Shown one piece after another: positions 9,016 through 16,723 of a stretch of 64,000 nucleotides of DNA; positions within the stretch are counted from its first letter, which is position 1; each line of letters begins with the position of its first letter. Location: contig NZ_JAFLRK010000003.1 of the NCBI RefSeq assembly GCF_017315735.1, positions 1 to 64,000 on the forward strand, written 5' to 3'. The notes beneath the pieces were generated by a model. That model ran no database searches, was not told where the DNA came from, and was given only the letters and a program-made list of their open reading frames with translations. Position numbers and translations under genes: made by a program. The DNA is from Paracoccus shandongensis (GTDB lineage: Bacteria > Pseudomonadota > Alphaproteobacteria > Rhodobacterales > Rhodobacteraceae).

Positions 9016-9037
9016 ATACAAACAGTATACAAACAGT
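9016..9037. promoter_or_regulatory. tandem 11-bp direct repeat upstream of the transporter operon
   Basis: ATACAAACAGT occurs twice back to back at 9016-9026 and 9027-9037, in an AT-rich patch 88-109 bases before the binding-protein start. Read on the operon's strand the unit is ACTGTTTGTAT. The intergenic position and exact repeat suggest a regulator-binding site, possibly for the GntR-type protein encoded at 12858-13556. That link is unproven. Confidence 0.5.
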
Positions 9038-9080
9038 CCACGAGGTTTCTGGAAGAAGCCTTGCCTGTTGAGGAGACCGC

Positions 9081-10595
9081 CTAGACCAGATCCTCGGGCA
9101 GCAGCGCCTTGGGGAAGTTCTGGTAACTGACAGGGCGCAGGAAGCGGCGGATCGAGAGGGTTCCGACCGAGGTGGCGCCGAAGTTGGTGGAGGCCGGGTA
9201 AGGCCCGCCATGGACCATGCTGTCGACCACCTCGACGCCGGTCGGAAAGCCGTTGACCAAAACCCGCCCTGCCTTGCGCTCCAGCACCGGCAGCAGCTTC
9301 TGCGCGGCCTCCAGATCCGCGTCGTCCATGTGGATCGTGGCGGTCAGCTGGCCGTTGAGGCCCCTGGCCAGCCGCTCCATCTCGCCCGCGTCACGCACGC
9401 GCACCACCAGGCCCAGGGGGCCGAAGACCTCCTCGCCAAGCGCGTGGTCCTGGAGATAGGCTTCCGCCGTGGTTTCATACAGGTTCGGGCTGGCCTGGCG
9501 GCCCTGGCTGTCGGTGGAGACCACCGGCGTGACCGCGCTGCGCGCCTCGAAACGCTGCTTGCCCTCGCGATAGGCGCGGGCGATGCCGTCGGTCAGCATG
9601 GTCTGCGGGCCGACCTGGGCCAGGGCGTCCCTGGTCGCCGCCACGAAACGGTCGGCGTCCGCGCCGTCGGTGATCACGGCGATGCCCGGATTGGTGCAGA
9701 ACTGGCCCGCACCCAGGGTCAGGCTGGCGGCCCACCCCTTGCCCAGATCCTCGGCCCGCGCCTGCGCCGCATGGGGCATGACAAACATCGGGTTGACGCT
9801 GCCCAATTCGCCGAAGAACGGGATCGGCTCGGGACGCGCGGCGCAAAGGTCGAAGAGCGCCCGTCCCCCGGAAAGGCTGCCGGTGAAGCCCACGGCCTTG
9901 ATCAGCGGGTGCTGGACCAAGGCATGACCCACGTCGCGCCGTCCGCCCTGGATCAGGGAAAAGACGCCGGGATGGATGCCGGTCTTGGCGATCGCGGCAT
10001 GGACCGCCTCGGCCACGATCTCGCCGGTGCCGGGATGGGCGGAATGGCCCTTGACCACCACCGGGCAACCGGCGGCCAGCGCGGCGGCGGTGTCGCCGCC
10101 CGCCGTCGAGAAGGCCAGCGGGAAGTTCGAGGCCCCGAAGACCGCCACGGGGCCGATGGGGCGCTGGATCATGCGGATCTCGGGACGCGGCGCGGGCTGG
10201 CGGTCGGACAGCGCCGGATCGACGCGGCGGTCCAGATAATCGCCCTTGCGGATGTGGTCCGCGAACAGCCGCAGTTGTCCCGTGGTCCGGCCGCGTTCGC
10301 CCTGCAGGCGCGCCTCGGGCAGGCCGGTTTCCCGGCTGCCGATGTCCGTGATCGCCTCGGCACGAGCCTCGATCTCGTCCGCGATGACGTCCAGGAAGGC
10401 CGCGCGGGCCTCCCGGCTGGCCTGGCCATAGGACCAGAAGGCCTCCTCGGCGGCTTGCGCTGCGCGGTTCACCAGATCGACCGTGCCCATGCTGAATTCG
10501 TGGACGGGACCGAAGGCAGGCTCATCGGCGAAGCGCGCCTCGGTGCCGATCCACTCGCCTGCGATCAGGTGCTTGCCGTGGGGGGTGAAGGTCAT
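9081..10595 (-). CDS. lhpG: 2-oxoglutarate semialdehyde dehydrogenase
   Basis: A 504-residue aldehyde dehydrogenase with catalytic Cys300 (GQFCTNPG) and general base Glu263 (FFGELGSVNP). GELGSVNP and the C-terminal region identify the type III alpha-ketoglutarate semialdehyde dehydrogenases that complete hydroxyproline degradation, giving 2-oxoglutarate and NAD(P)H. Two ATG codons lie close together (10601 and 10595); the downstream one has GAGG at a six-base distance and is preferred. The gene is divergent from the reductase at 10717, and the 121-base gap must hold both promoters. Confidence 0.9.
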   Translation of the reverse strand: MTFTPHGKHLIAGEWIGTEARFADEPAFGPVHEFSMGTVDLVNRAAQAAEEAFWSYGQASREARAAFLDVIADEIEARAEAITDIGSRETGLPEARLQGERGRTTGQLRLFADHIRKGDYLDRRVDPALSDRQPAPRPEIRMIQRPIGPVAVFGASNFPLAFSTAGGDTAAALAAGCPVVVKGHSAHPGTGEIVAEAVHAAIAKTGIHPGVFSLIQGGRRDVGHALVQHPLIKAVGFTGSLSGGRALFDLCAARPEPIPFFGELGSVNPMFVMPHAAQARAEDLGKGWAASLTLGAGQFCTNPGIAVITDGADADRFVAATRDALAQVGPQTMLTDGIARAYREGKQRFEARSAVTPVVSTDSQGRQASPNLYETTAEAYLQDHALGEEVFGPLGLVVRVRDAGEMERLARGLNGQLTATIHMDDADLEAAQKLLPVLERKAGRVLVNGFPTGVEVVDSMVHGGPYPASTNFGATSVGTLSIRRFLRPVSYQNFPKALLPEDLV

Positions 10596-10716
10596 GGACA
10601 TCCTCTGCGTCGATGGAAGGGGAAAGAACGGCGGACAAAGCGCGGGCTCTTTCCTGGCATGTATATTTCTTGTATGCAAAAAATCAACCGTGGTTCACAG
10701 ACACAGGAGACACAGG
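10596..10716. promoter_or_regulatory. divergent promoter region between semialdehyde dehydrogenase and reductase genes
   Basis: This 121-base gap separates two divergent genes. An AT-rich core at 10656-10690 contains GCAT and ATGC arms (10657-10660 and 10674-10677) flanking TGTATATTTCTTGT, so it has dyad character. The TTGTAT element also occurs on the operon strand of the repeat at 9016-9037. A purine-rich GGAGA/CAGGA stretch before 10717 serves as ribosome-binding site for the reductase. Confidence 0.4.
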
Positions 10717-11748
10717 ATGAGCCAGATCATCTCCGTCGAGGCCCTGCGGCAGCGGGTCGAACAGGTCTTTCTCCGGGCGGGAATGAACGCCGTCCAGGCC
10801 TCCCCCCTTGCGCGGGTGATCGTTGCGGCAGAGCGGGACGGGTGCAAGTCCCACGGCCTCTACAGGGTCGAGGGGGTGCTGCGGACCCTGCAGGCCGGGA
10901 AGGTCAGCGGCACGGCGGTGCCTGTGGTCGATCCCGCAGGCAACGGCGCCCTGGTCCGGGTGAACGCGCGGGGTGGGTTTTCGAACGCGGCCTTCGATCT
11001 CGGCCTGCCGCTGCTGGCGGAACGCGCACGGGATCTGGGGCTGGCGGCCCTGGTGATCAATGACTGCACCCATTTTGCCGCCCTCTGGCCCGAGGTCGAG
11101 GCTGTCACCGGGCACGGGCTCGCGGCCCTGGTGATGTGCCCCAGCTATGCGACCGTGGCGCCTGCCGGGGGAAGCCGGCCCCTGCTGGGAACCAACCCCC
11201 TGGCCTTCGGCTGGCCCCGTCCAGGGCGCGATCCTTATGTGTTCGACTTTGCCACCTCGGTCGCCGCGCGGGGCGAAATCGAATTGCACCGCCGTGCCGG
11301 AAAGCCCCTGCCCGAAGGATGGGCCATGGACGCGGCGGGCCGTCCCACGACGGATCCCGACGCAGCCCTGTCGGGCGCGATGATGCCGTTCGGCGGGCAC
11401 AAGGGATCGGCCATCGGCACGATGATCGAACTGCTGGCGGGGGTGATGATCGGCGACCTGACCAGCCCCGAGGTTCTGGATTTCCTGGGCACCACGACGC
11501 TGGCGCCCTGTCATGGCGAACTGGTCCTGGCCTTGTCGCCCGAACGGTTCGCCGCGGGCCGGGCCGGTGATCCCTTCGCCCGGGCGGAGGCCCTGCTCGA
11601 GGCCATCGAGGGGCAAGGGGCCCGCCTTCCCTCGCAGCGCCGCTTTGCGGCCCGCGCCAAGGCCGAAGCCGACGGCATCGCGCTGTCGGACGCAGAGGTG
11701 GCTCAGCTGGACCGCCTTCTGGCGTCCGGGCCGGACGGGGCACGCTGA
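10717..11748 (+). CDS. lhpD: 1-pyrroline-2-carboxylate/1-piperideine-2-carboxylate reductase (Ldh/MDH2 family)
   Basis: The 343 residues match the malate/L-lactate dehydrogenase 2 fold. Family signatures include AERDGCKSHGLYR near the N-terminus, NPLAFGWPRPG in the NAD(P)-binding core, and MPFGGHKGSAIGTMIELLAG towards the C-terminus. In hydroxyproline clusters this enzyme reduces 1-pyrroline-2-carboxylate to L-proline, consuming the product of the 3-hydroxyproline dehydratases. The ATG at 10717 has AGGA just upstream; longer open frames to 10483 run through the divergent promoter and were not used. The gene stands alone on the plus strand and converges on the deaminase gene. Confidence 0.85.
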   Translation: MSQIISVEALRQRVEQVFLRAGMNAVQASPLARVIVAAERDGCKSHGLYRVEGVLRTLQAGKVSGTAVPVVDPAGNGALVRVNARGGFSNAAFDLGLPLLAERARDLGLAALVINDCTHFAALWPEVEAVTGHGLAALVMCPSYATVAPAGGSRPLLGTNPLAFGWPRPGRDPYVFDFATSVAARGEIELHRRAGKPLPEGWAMDAAGRPTTDPDAALSGAMMPFGGHKGSAIGTMIELLAGVMIGDLTSPEVLDFLGTTTLAPCHGELVLALSPERFAAGRAGDPFARAEALLEAIEGQGARLPSQRRFAARAKAEADGIALSDAEVAQLDRLLASGPDGAR

Positions 11749-11754
11749 AAGGGG

Positions 11755-11780
11755 TGGCCCCTCCGCGACCGGAGAGGCCA
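11755..11780. terminator. bidirectional hairpin between convergent genes
   Basis: TGGCCcCTCCG at 11755-11765 pairs with CGGAGaGGCCA at 11770-11780 with one C/A mismatch and a four-base loop. It lies seven bases after the reductase stop and 15 bases beyond the end of the deaminase gene on the other strand, so it can serve both. Confidence 0.6.
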
Positions 11781-11795
11781 TGGGGCGCCTGAGGC

Positions 11796-12758
11796 TCAGA
11801 CCTTGCAGGATTGGACGGCCCCGGGCAGCTTGCTCCAGGCGCCGTACCAGGTCCTGAACTGGTCCAGCTGCCGTTCGGCCCAGCCACGCTGGCTTGGCGT
11901 CAATTCATCCGTCTCATTGAAATGCAGGGTGTATTCCGCGTCCCCCTGCAGCACCATCATATGCTTGTAATAAAGGACCAGGTCGGTCCCCTCGTCCCAG
12001 GACGACAGCACCTCGAGCGCCTCGCCCAGCTCCCGCGCCCGCGTGCGGGCGTCCAGGTCTCCCGCCGCCGCCGCCTTGGCAAGCGCCACGAAATGCAGGA
12101 CTTCCTTGGGAAGGACATTGCCGATGCCGGTGATGGTCCCGGTTGCGCCGCACTTGACGTATCCGTGGTAGACGCCTGTGTCGACGCCCGCCATCAGGAT
12201 CACGTTCTCGTCGGCGCTGGTGATGTGTTCGGCCGCATAGGTCATGGCGCTGGCGCCGCCGAATTCCTTGAAGCCGACAAGGTTCGGATGTTCAGCCCTG
12301 AGCGCGAAGAACAGGTCGGCCTTTGTCTCGAACCCGTAATAGGGGCTGTTGTAGATCACCGCGGGCAGGTCCGGCGCGGCCGCCAGGATCGCCTTGAAGT
12401 GGTGGCGCTGCGCCGTGGCCGACAGGCCGCGCGACAGCACCCGGGGGATGACCATCAGGCCCGCCACGCCGACCTTGCGGGCATGGGCCGCATGGGCCAC
12501 GGCCGATGCCGAGTTCACCGCCCCCGTGCCCACGATCACCGGAAGGCCCGCCTTGACCAGCCGCTCGACCCCTTCCATCCGCTGTTCGTCCGACAGCAGC
12601 GGCCAATCCCCCATCGAGCCGCAATAAACGACCGCCGACATGCCCGCCTCGATCAGCTGCTGCCCCTTGCGGACCAGAGCCTCGTAGTCGGGACGGCGAT
12701 CAGGGGTGCAGGGTGTCATCAGGGCGGGAATGACGCCCGTGAAAATTCCGGTGTTCAT
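11796..12758 (-). CDS. lhpC: 1-pyrroline-4-hydroxy-2-carboxylate deaminase (DapA family)
   Basis: A 320-residue (beta/alpha)8 enzyme of the dihydrodipicolinate synthase family. Schiff-base Lys164 sits in LVGFKEFGG, and Tyr136 in VIYNSPYYG is the usual proton-relay residue. In hydroxyproline pathways it converts 1-pyrroline-4-hydroxy-2-carboxylate to 2-oxoglutarate semialdehyde and ammonia, linking the dehydrogenase at 4772 to the semialdehyde dehydrogenase at 9081. The ATG at 12758 is used; a TTG at 12761 sits closer to AGGAG and could be an alternative. The GntR regulator is directly upstream on the same strand. Confidence 0.88.
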   Translation of the reverse strand: MNTGIFTGVIPALMTPCTPDRRPDYEALVRKGQQLIEAGMSAVVYCGSMGDWPLLSDEQRMEGVERLVKAGLPVIVGTGAVNSASAVAHAAHARKVGVAGLMVIPRVLSRGLSATAQRHHFKAILAAAPDLPAVIYNSPYYGFETKADLFFALRAEHPNLVGFKEFGGASAMTYAAEHITSADENVILMAGVDTGVYHGYVKCGATGTITGIGNVLPKEVLHFVALAKAAAAGDLDARTRARELGEALEVLSSWDEGTDLVLYYKHMMVLQGDAEYTLHFNETDELTPSQRGWAERQLDQFRTWYGAWSKLPGAVQSCKV

Positions 12759-12832
12759 CAATGATGGCTCCTTCTGTCAGGCAGAGCAGGGGTTCTGATT
12801 CTTGAACCCGCATCATATTAGCTGCATTTTAT

Positions 12833-12857
12833 TTGTCGACAAAGTTTTGTCATGACA
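12833..12857. promoter_or_regulatory. two palindromes upstream of the deaminase gene
   Basis: TTGTCGACAA (12833-12842) and TGTCATGACA (12848-12857) are both perfect 10-bp palindromes. They lie 75-99 bases upstream of the deaminase start and immediately after the regulator stop codon. A related TTGTCGAC element occurs before the regulator's own start. They are good candidates for its operator. Confidence 0.5.
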
Positions 12858-13556
12858 TCATAGTGGCAGGGATTGTCGGCGGTCGCGCGTCAGGAACTTC
12901 TGGATCTGGCGGACGATCTGGTCCGCATGGGCCTTTGCCAGCCGGTCGCACAGTTCGACATCCCGCGCCTCGATGGCGGCGATGATCGCCTCGTGCTCAT
13001 CGACATATTCGCGCGGCAGGCGGTCGTCGAAGGATTGGTAATACAGCCGGAGCAACCGCCGGCCTTCGTCCAGCACCCGCAGGAACAGGCTGGTGTAATA
13101 GGGATTGCGTCCCGCCTCGGCAATGGCGGCATGAAAATCACGGTTCGAGGCGATCATCGCCAGCGCATCCTGCGCCTCGACCGCGGCAGCAAACCGGGCC
13201 TGATGCTGGCGGATGGCGTTCAGTTCGGCCGGTTGGTGATAGGTCGCCGCAAGCCGTGTGGTGACACGATACATCAGCGTCAGCGCATCGAAGAAAGTGT
13301 GCAGGTTGAGAAAGTCGATATTGGCCACCATGGTCGAGCGGTTCGGCAGCGTTTCGACCAGCCCTTCGCCCGCAAGCCGGACCAGCGCCTCGCGGATGGG
13401 CGTCCGCGACATGCCGAAGCGTTCGGCCAATTGCACCTCGTCGATCGTGCTGCCCGGGGGCAGGACCAGGTCCAGGATCTCGTCGCGCAGCAGGTCATAG
13501 ACCAGCTTGACCCCCGATCCACGCTTGCGGTCGGGGAAGGTCTCTGTCTCGGCCAT
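12858..13556 (-). CDS. GntR family regulator, FadR/FCD type
   Basis: The 232 residues consist of an N-terminal winged helix-turn-helix (about 15-80; DEVQLAERFGMSRTPIREALVRLAGEGLV) and a C-terminal all-helical FCD ligand-binding domain (about 90-225). The FCD domain includes the metal/ligand-binding type residues in NRDFHAAIAEAG and DEHEAIIAAIEARD. Regulators of this class control amino-acid and hydroxyproline catabolism and are released by a carboxylate ligand. ATG with AGGAG eight bases upstream fixes the start. Location at the end of the hydroxyproline genes makes it the likely regulator of this island. Confidence 0.85.
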   Translation of the reverse strand: MAETETFPDRKRGSGVKLVYDLLRDEILDLVLPPGSTIDEVQLAERFGMSRTPIREALVRLAGEGLVETLPNRSTMVANIDFLNLHTFFDALTLMYRVTTRLAATYHQPAELNAIRQHQARFAAAVEAQDALAMIASNRDFHAAIAEAGRNPYYTSLFLRVLDEGRRLLRLYYQSFDDRLPREYVDEHEAIIAAIEARDVELCDRLAKAHADQIVRQIQKFLTRDRRQSLPL

Positions 13557-13581
13557 GAAGGATCTCCTGAAAGCTGCCGTG

Positions 13582-13594
13582 AAGTCGACAACTT
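13582..13594. promoter_or_regulatory. putative autoregulatory site of the GntR gene
   Basis: AAGTCGACAACTT carries AAGT/ACTT arms and, on the gene strand, the core TTGTCGAC that also forms the palindrome at 12833. It lies 26-38 bases before the regulator start, overlapping where a promoter would be. Confidence 0.4.
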
Positions 13595-13604
13595 GGATAT
13601 TTAG

Positions 13605-14141
13605 AGTTCGCTAACCCTGCAATCCTCTTGCCCTGCAGTGGAGCAGAAAAGCCCTCGACCCGGGAAGGGGCACTTGGGCCAACTGAGCCCAGGGTGGTCC
13701 GCTTTCCATGTCTGCGCTTTTGCCTAAAGGCAGTGCCCGAGGACAAAGCTGCAACTCTGCCAGGATTGGACGCGCCATCCCAGATGCGGCAATGGCCGCC
13801 GGGATGGTTTCTTGCGTCCGCAGCCGCGTCCGAGCGGGTTGGTCTTGAACACTTCGGCGGGGGGCGCGGAAGCCGAGGCACGTGCCCGCCCCCATCGAGG
13901 CCACGACTCCTGCGAGCGATCCCGAAGATCCGCCAGAGCAGGTCATGGAGACCTGCGGCTGGAACATGTCCTGTGCCGTTTGCGCAAGGCCGGGTTGCAG
14001 CCGCCCGGCTGAGATGTTGCGCGGCGTTGCGCCTGCAACATGCCGCATCGCAGCGTCCATTTTCCGGCGTCCTTGCCGATCTTTCCGTGGAATGCCTGCA
14101 AAGCGGCCCCGATACTTCCGCCAGGATGAGGAGAAGAGGCA
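13605..14141. other. 537-base stretch without a recognisable gene
   Basis: Open frames exist on both strands because of high G+C, but none has a recognisable domain, consistent start signal or family motif. The segment ends at a decayed flavoprotein fragment. It looks like degraded DNA between two catabolic islands. Confidence 0.5.
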
Positions 14142-14398
14142 ATGCTTGATTCGACCGTGACATCCCGCAGGCAGCAGGTGCTTGATACCCTGAACACAGC
14201 CCTGGAGGCCGAGGAGGGCAGCCTTGGCCATAACACCCAGCCATGCGCACGGTGATGGTGGGCGGCAGCCAGGAAGGCATCGGGGCGGCGGCCCTGCTGC
14301 GGCAACTGGGCGTGCCGACGATCATCCTGGACAAGCGCAATCGCCCCCGCGACCAAAATCCCGTCCATGGCCTGCAGCAGGTGCATCACCTGTCCTGA
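14142..14398 (+). pseudogene. flavin-containing monooxygenase-like remnant
   Basis: A short frame starts at 14142 after a good ribosome-binding site (GAGGAGAAGAGG) and stops at 14255. In another frame, 14243-14398 encodes VMVGGSQEGIGAAALLRQLG followed by VPTIILDKRNRPRDQ. This resembles the FAD-binding start of flavin-containing monooxygenases (typically VVGGGQGGIGLGARLRQLGVPT). The N-terminal piece (VLDTLNTALEAEE) resembles the segment preceding that motif in the same enzymes. An internal deletion plus frameshift and loss of the remaining several hundred codons would explain what is left. The assignment rests on motif memory only. Confidence 0.45.
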
Positions 14399-14458
14399 CA
14401 GATCTTGCGCCCGGCTGGTTGCGGCCGGGCGCGCCCACCCCAGCATCCGGAGAAAAAG

Positions 14459-15511
14459 ATGAAAGCAGCACGTTGGCATGGCGTGAAGGACATCCGCGTC
14501 GAAGACATCGCAGAGCCAAGCCCGGCAGCGGGCGAGGTCAAGGTCAAGGTCGCCTGGACCGGCATCTGCGGCAGCGACCTGCATGAATACCTTGCAGGCC
14601 CGATCTTCGTGCCGGTCGAAAAGGATCACCCGCTGAGCCATGACAAGGCGCCGATCACCATGGGCCACGAATACTGCGGCACCGTGACCGAGCTTGGCCA
14701 GGGCGTCACGGGTCTGGCGGTTGGCGACCGGGTGGCGATCGAGCCGATCTTTGCCTGCGGTTCCTGCGCCGCCTGCCTTGAAGGCAAATACAACCTTTGC
14801 GATTCGCTGGGCTTCGTGGGCCTTTCCGGCGGCCACGGGGGCTTTGCCGCCTTTTCCGTGGTGCCCGCGCGCATGGTCCACAAGATGCCCGAAGGGCTGT
14901 CGATGGAACAGGGCGCGCTGGTGGAACCGGCCGCAGTCGCGCTGCACGCCGTGCGGCTGTCGAAGATCAGGGCCGGTGACACGGCGGCGGTGTTCGGGGC
15001 CGGTCCGATCGGGCTGCTGGTCGTCGAGGCCCTGCGCGTCGCCGGGGCCGCCCAGATCCATGTGGTGGAACCATCCGAGGTGCGGCGGCAGAAGGCCCTG
15101 GATCTTGGCGCGACGACCGCCACGGACCCGATCTCGGCCGATGCCGTCGCCCTGATCCGCAAGGCCACCGGCGGCGTGCATGTCGCCTTCGAGGTGACCG
15201 GCGTCCCGCAGGTTCTTGCGCAATGCATCAATGCCACCCGGCACGAGGGCCAGACCCTGATCGTGTCGATCTGGGAAACCGATGCCGCCTTCCAGCCCAA
15301 CACGGTCGTGCTGAAAGAGCGCCAGCTTCAGGGCACCATCGCCTATCGCAACGTGTATCCCGCCGTGATGGAGCTTATGACGCAGGGCTATTTCAGCGCC
15401 GAAAAGCTGGTGACCAGGCGGATTGCCCTCCACGACATCGTGGACCAGGGGTTCGAGGCGCTGGCCCAGGAGAAATCCCATGTGAAGATCCTCGTGGAAG
15501 CACCCGAATGA
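14459..15511 (+). CDS. zinc-dependent alcohol dehydrogenase, butanediol dehydrogenase-like
   Basis: A 350-residue medium-chain dehydrogenase. Catalytic zinc ligands lie in GICGSDLHEY and GHEYCG. The structural zinc site is the four-Cys group CGSCAACLEGKYNLC, and the Rossmann motif is VFGAGPIGLLVVEALR. Overall it resembles 2,3-butanediol or threonine-type dehydrogenases (NAD-dependent oxidation of a secondary alcohol). The start at 14459 follows GGAGAAAAAG. It is a single gene between a decayed region and a binding-protein gene, and a strong hairpin follows. The substrate cannot be read from the sequence. Confidence 0.8.
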   Translation: MKAARWHGVKDIRVEDIAEPSPAAGEVKVKVAWTGICGSDLHEYLAGPIFVPVEKDHPLSHDKAPITMGHEYCGTVTELGQGVTGLAVGDRVAIEPIFACGSCAACLEGKYNLCDSLGFVGLSGGHGGFAAFSVVPARMVHKMPEGLSMEQGALVEPAAVALHAVRLSKIRAGDTAAVFGAGPIGLLVVEALRVAGAAQIHVVEPSEVRRQKALDLGATTATDPISADAVALIRKATGGVHVAFEVTGVPQVLAQCINATRHEGQTLIVSIWETDAAFQPNTVVLKERQLQGTIAYRNVYPAVMELMTQGYFSAEKLVTRRIALHDIVDQGFEALAQEKSHVKILVEAPE

Positions 15512-15518
15512 AGGCAGC

Positions 15519-15545
15519 CGGGCACGGGGCAGGATCCCGTGCCCG
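15519..15545 (+). terminator. terminator hairpin of the alcohol dehydrogenase gene
   Basis: CGGGCACGGG pairs perfectly over 10 bp with CCCGTGCCCG around a seven-base loop, starting eight bases after the stop codon. No T-run follows. Confidence 0.7.
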
Positions 15546-15787
15546 ACCTCCTGTCTGGATTCGACGGTGCCAGCGCCAGCCTGCCCCGCAGATGACCGAT
15601 GAACACGACCATATCGAACCTGCGCAAGTTAGCCGAAAAGACCCCGCCGAAATCCCGCCCAAAGGCGTTGCGCATCGGGGCAAGAATCCCGCGCAAACGG
15701 CCAACCACATTCTGGCCAGGAGGGTATCTTTCCCGCAGGGTCAGAGCGGATCGCCGGCATCCGGCGCCCGCAAGGGAGGGAACAACC

Positions 15788-16723
15788 ATGAAGAAGATCG
15801 CCGTGACGCTTGTCGCATCCTTCGCAGTCCTGCCGCAGCTTCACGCGGCCGAACCCGACCAGTGCCAGAGCCCCCGGTTCTCGGACGTGGGCTGGACCGA
15901 CATCACCGCGACGACCTCGGCGGCGGCGATGGTGCTGGAGGCCCTGGGATACCAGCCCGAGGTCCAGGTCCTGTCGGTCGCCGTGACCTTTGAATCGCTG
16001 AAGCAGGGCGACACCGACATTTTCCTGGGCAACTGGATGCCCCTGCAGGAGCCGGTCCAGAAGCCGCTGGTCGATGCCGGCGATATCGAGGTCGTGCGCG
16101 CCAACCTGGAAGGGGCGCTGATCGGCTTTGCGGTGCCGGCCAGCACCCATGAAGCCGGATTGAAGACCTATGGCGACATCGCCAGGTTCAAGGACCGGCT
16201 TGGCGGAAAGATCTATGGGATCGAATCCGGCAGCAGCGCCAACACCACCATCCTGAAGACGATCGAGGAGAACGGCTTCGAGCTGGGCGATTTCGAGCTG
16301 GTCGAATCGAGCGAACAGGGAATGCTGGCCCAGGTGGAACGCGCCATCGGGGCCAAGGGCGACATCCTGTTCTTCGGCTGGCGGCCGCATCCGATGAACG
16401 TGCGCTATGACATCGAATACCTGACCGACGGCAACGACATGTTCGGCCCCAGGGACGGCGCCGCGACCGTGCTGACGAACACGCGCAAGGGCCTGTCGGC
16501 GGAATGCCCGAACCTGGGCCGGTTCCTGCAGAACCTGGCCTTCACCGTCGGGGCCGAGGACGTGATGATGTCCTATATCCTGGACGAGGGGATGGAGGGG
16601 CGCGAGGCTGCGGGCCGCTGGCTGAAGGAAAACCCCGCCGTCCTGGACGCCTGGCTTCAGGACGTGACCACGGCCGACGGGCAGCCCGGCCTGGAAGCCG
16701 CCCGGGCGACGCTAGGCCTGTGA
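15788..16723 (+). CDS. choline/carnitine/glycine betaine ABC transporter substrate-binding protein (orphan)
   Basis: A 311-residue periplasmic protein with an N-terminal signal peptide (MKKIAVTLVASFAVLPQLHA) followed by an OpuAC-type domain. Its VGWTDITATTSAAAMVLEALGY and IFLGNWMPLQEPVQKPL motifs are characteristic of ChoX/CaiX-type quaternary-amine binders. No permease or ATPase gene adjoins it, so it must use components encoded elsewhere. The carnitine operon begins on the other side of its convergent neighbour, which suggests carnitine or glycine betaine as ligand. The last 12 bases overlap the end of the convergent AraC-type regulator. Confidence 0.85.
   Translation: MKKIAVTLVASFAVLPQLHAAEPDQCQSPRFSDVGWTDITATTSAAAMVLEALGYQPEVQVLSVAVTFESLKQGDTDIFLGNWMPLQEPVQKPLVDAGDIEVVRANLEGALIGFAVPASTHEAGLKTYGDIARFKDRLGGKIYGIESGSSANTTILKTIEENGFELGDFELVESSEQGMLAQVERAIGAKGDILFFGWRPHPMNVRYDIEYLTDGNDMFGPRDGAATVLTNTRKGLSAECPNLGRFLQNLAFTVGAEDVMMSYILDEGMEGREAAGRWLKENPAVLDAWLQDVTTADGQPGLEAARATLGL

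Noticed and set aside
6274-9084. A very long plus-strand open frame opposite the hydroxyproline transporter genes
   Set aside because: It mirrors well-supported minus-strand genes with clear motifs; its own translation is low-complexity and His/Gln/Arg-rich without domains, as expected for antisense frames in high-G+C DNA.
13812-14012. Short plus-strand frame in the empty region before the flavoprotein remnant
   Set aside because: No family resemblance, no ribosome-binding site and Arg-rich composition typical of a chance frame.
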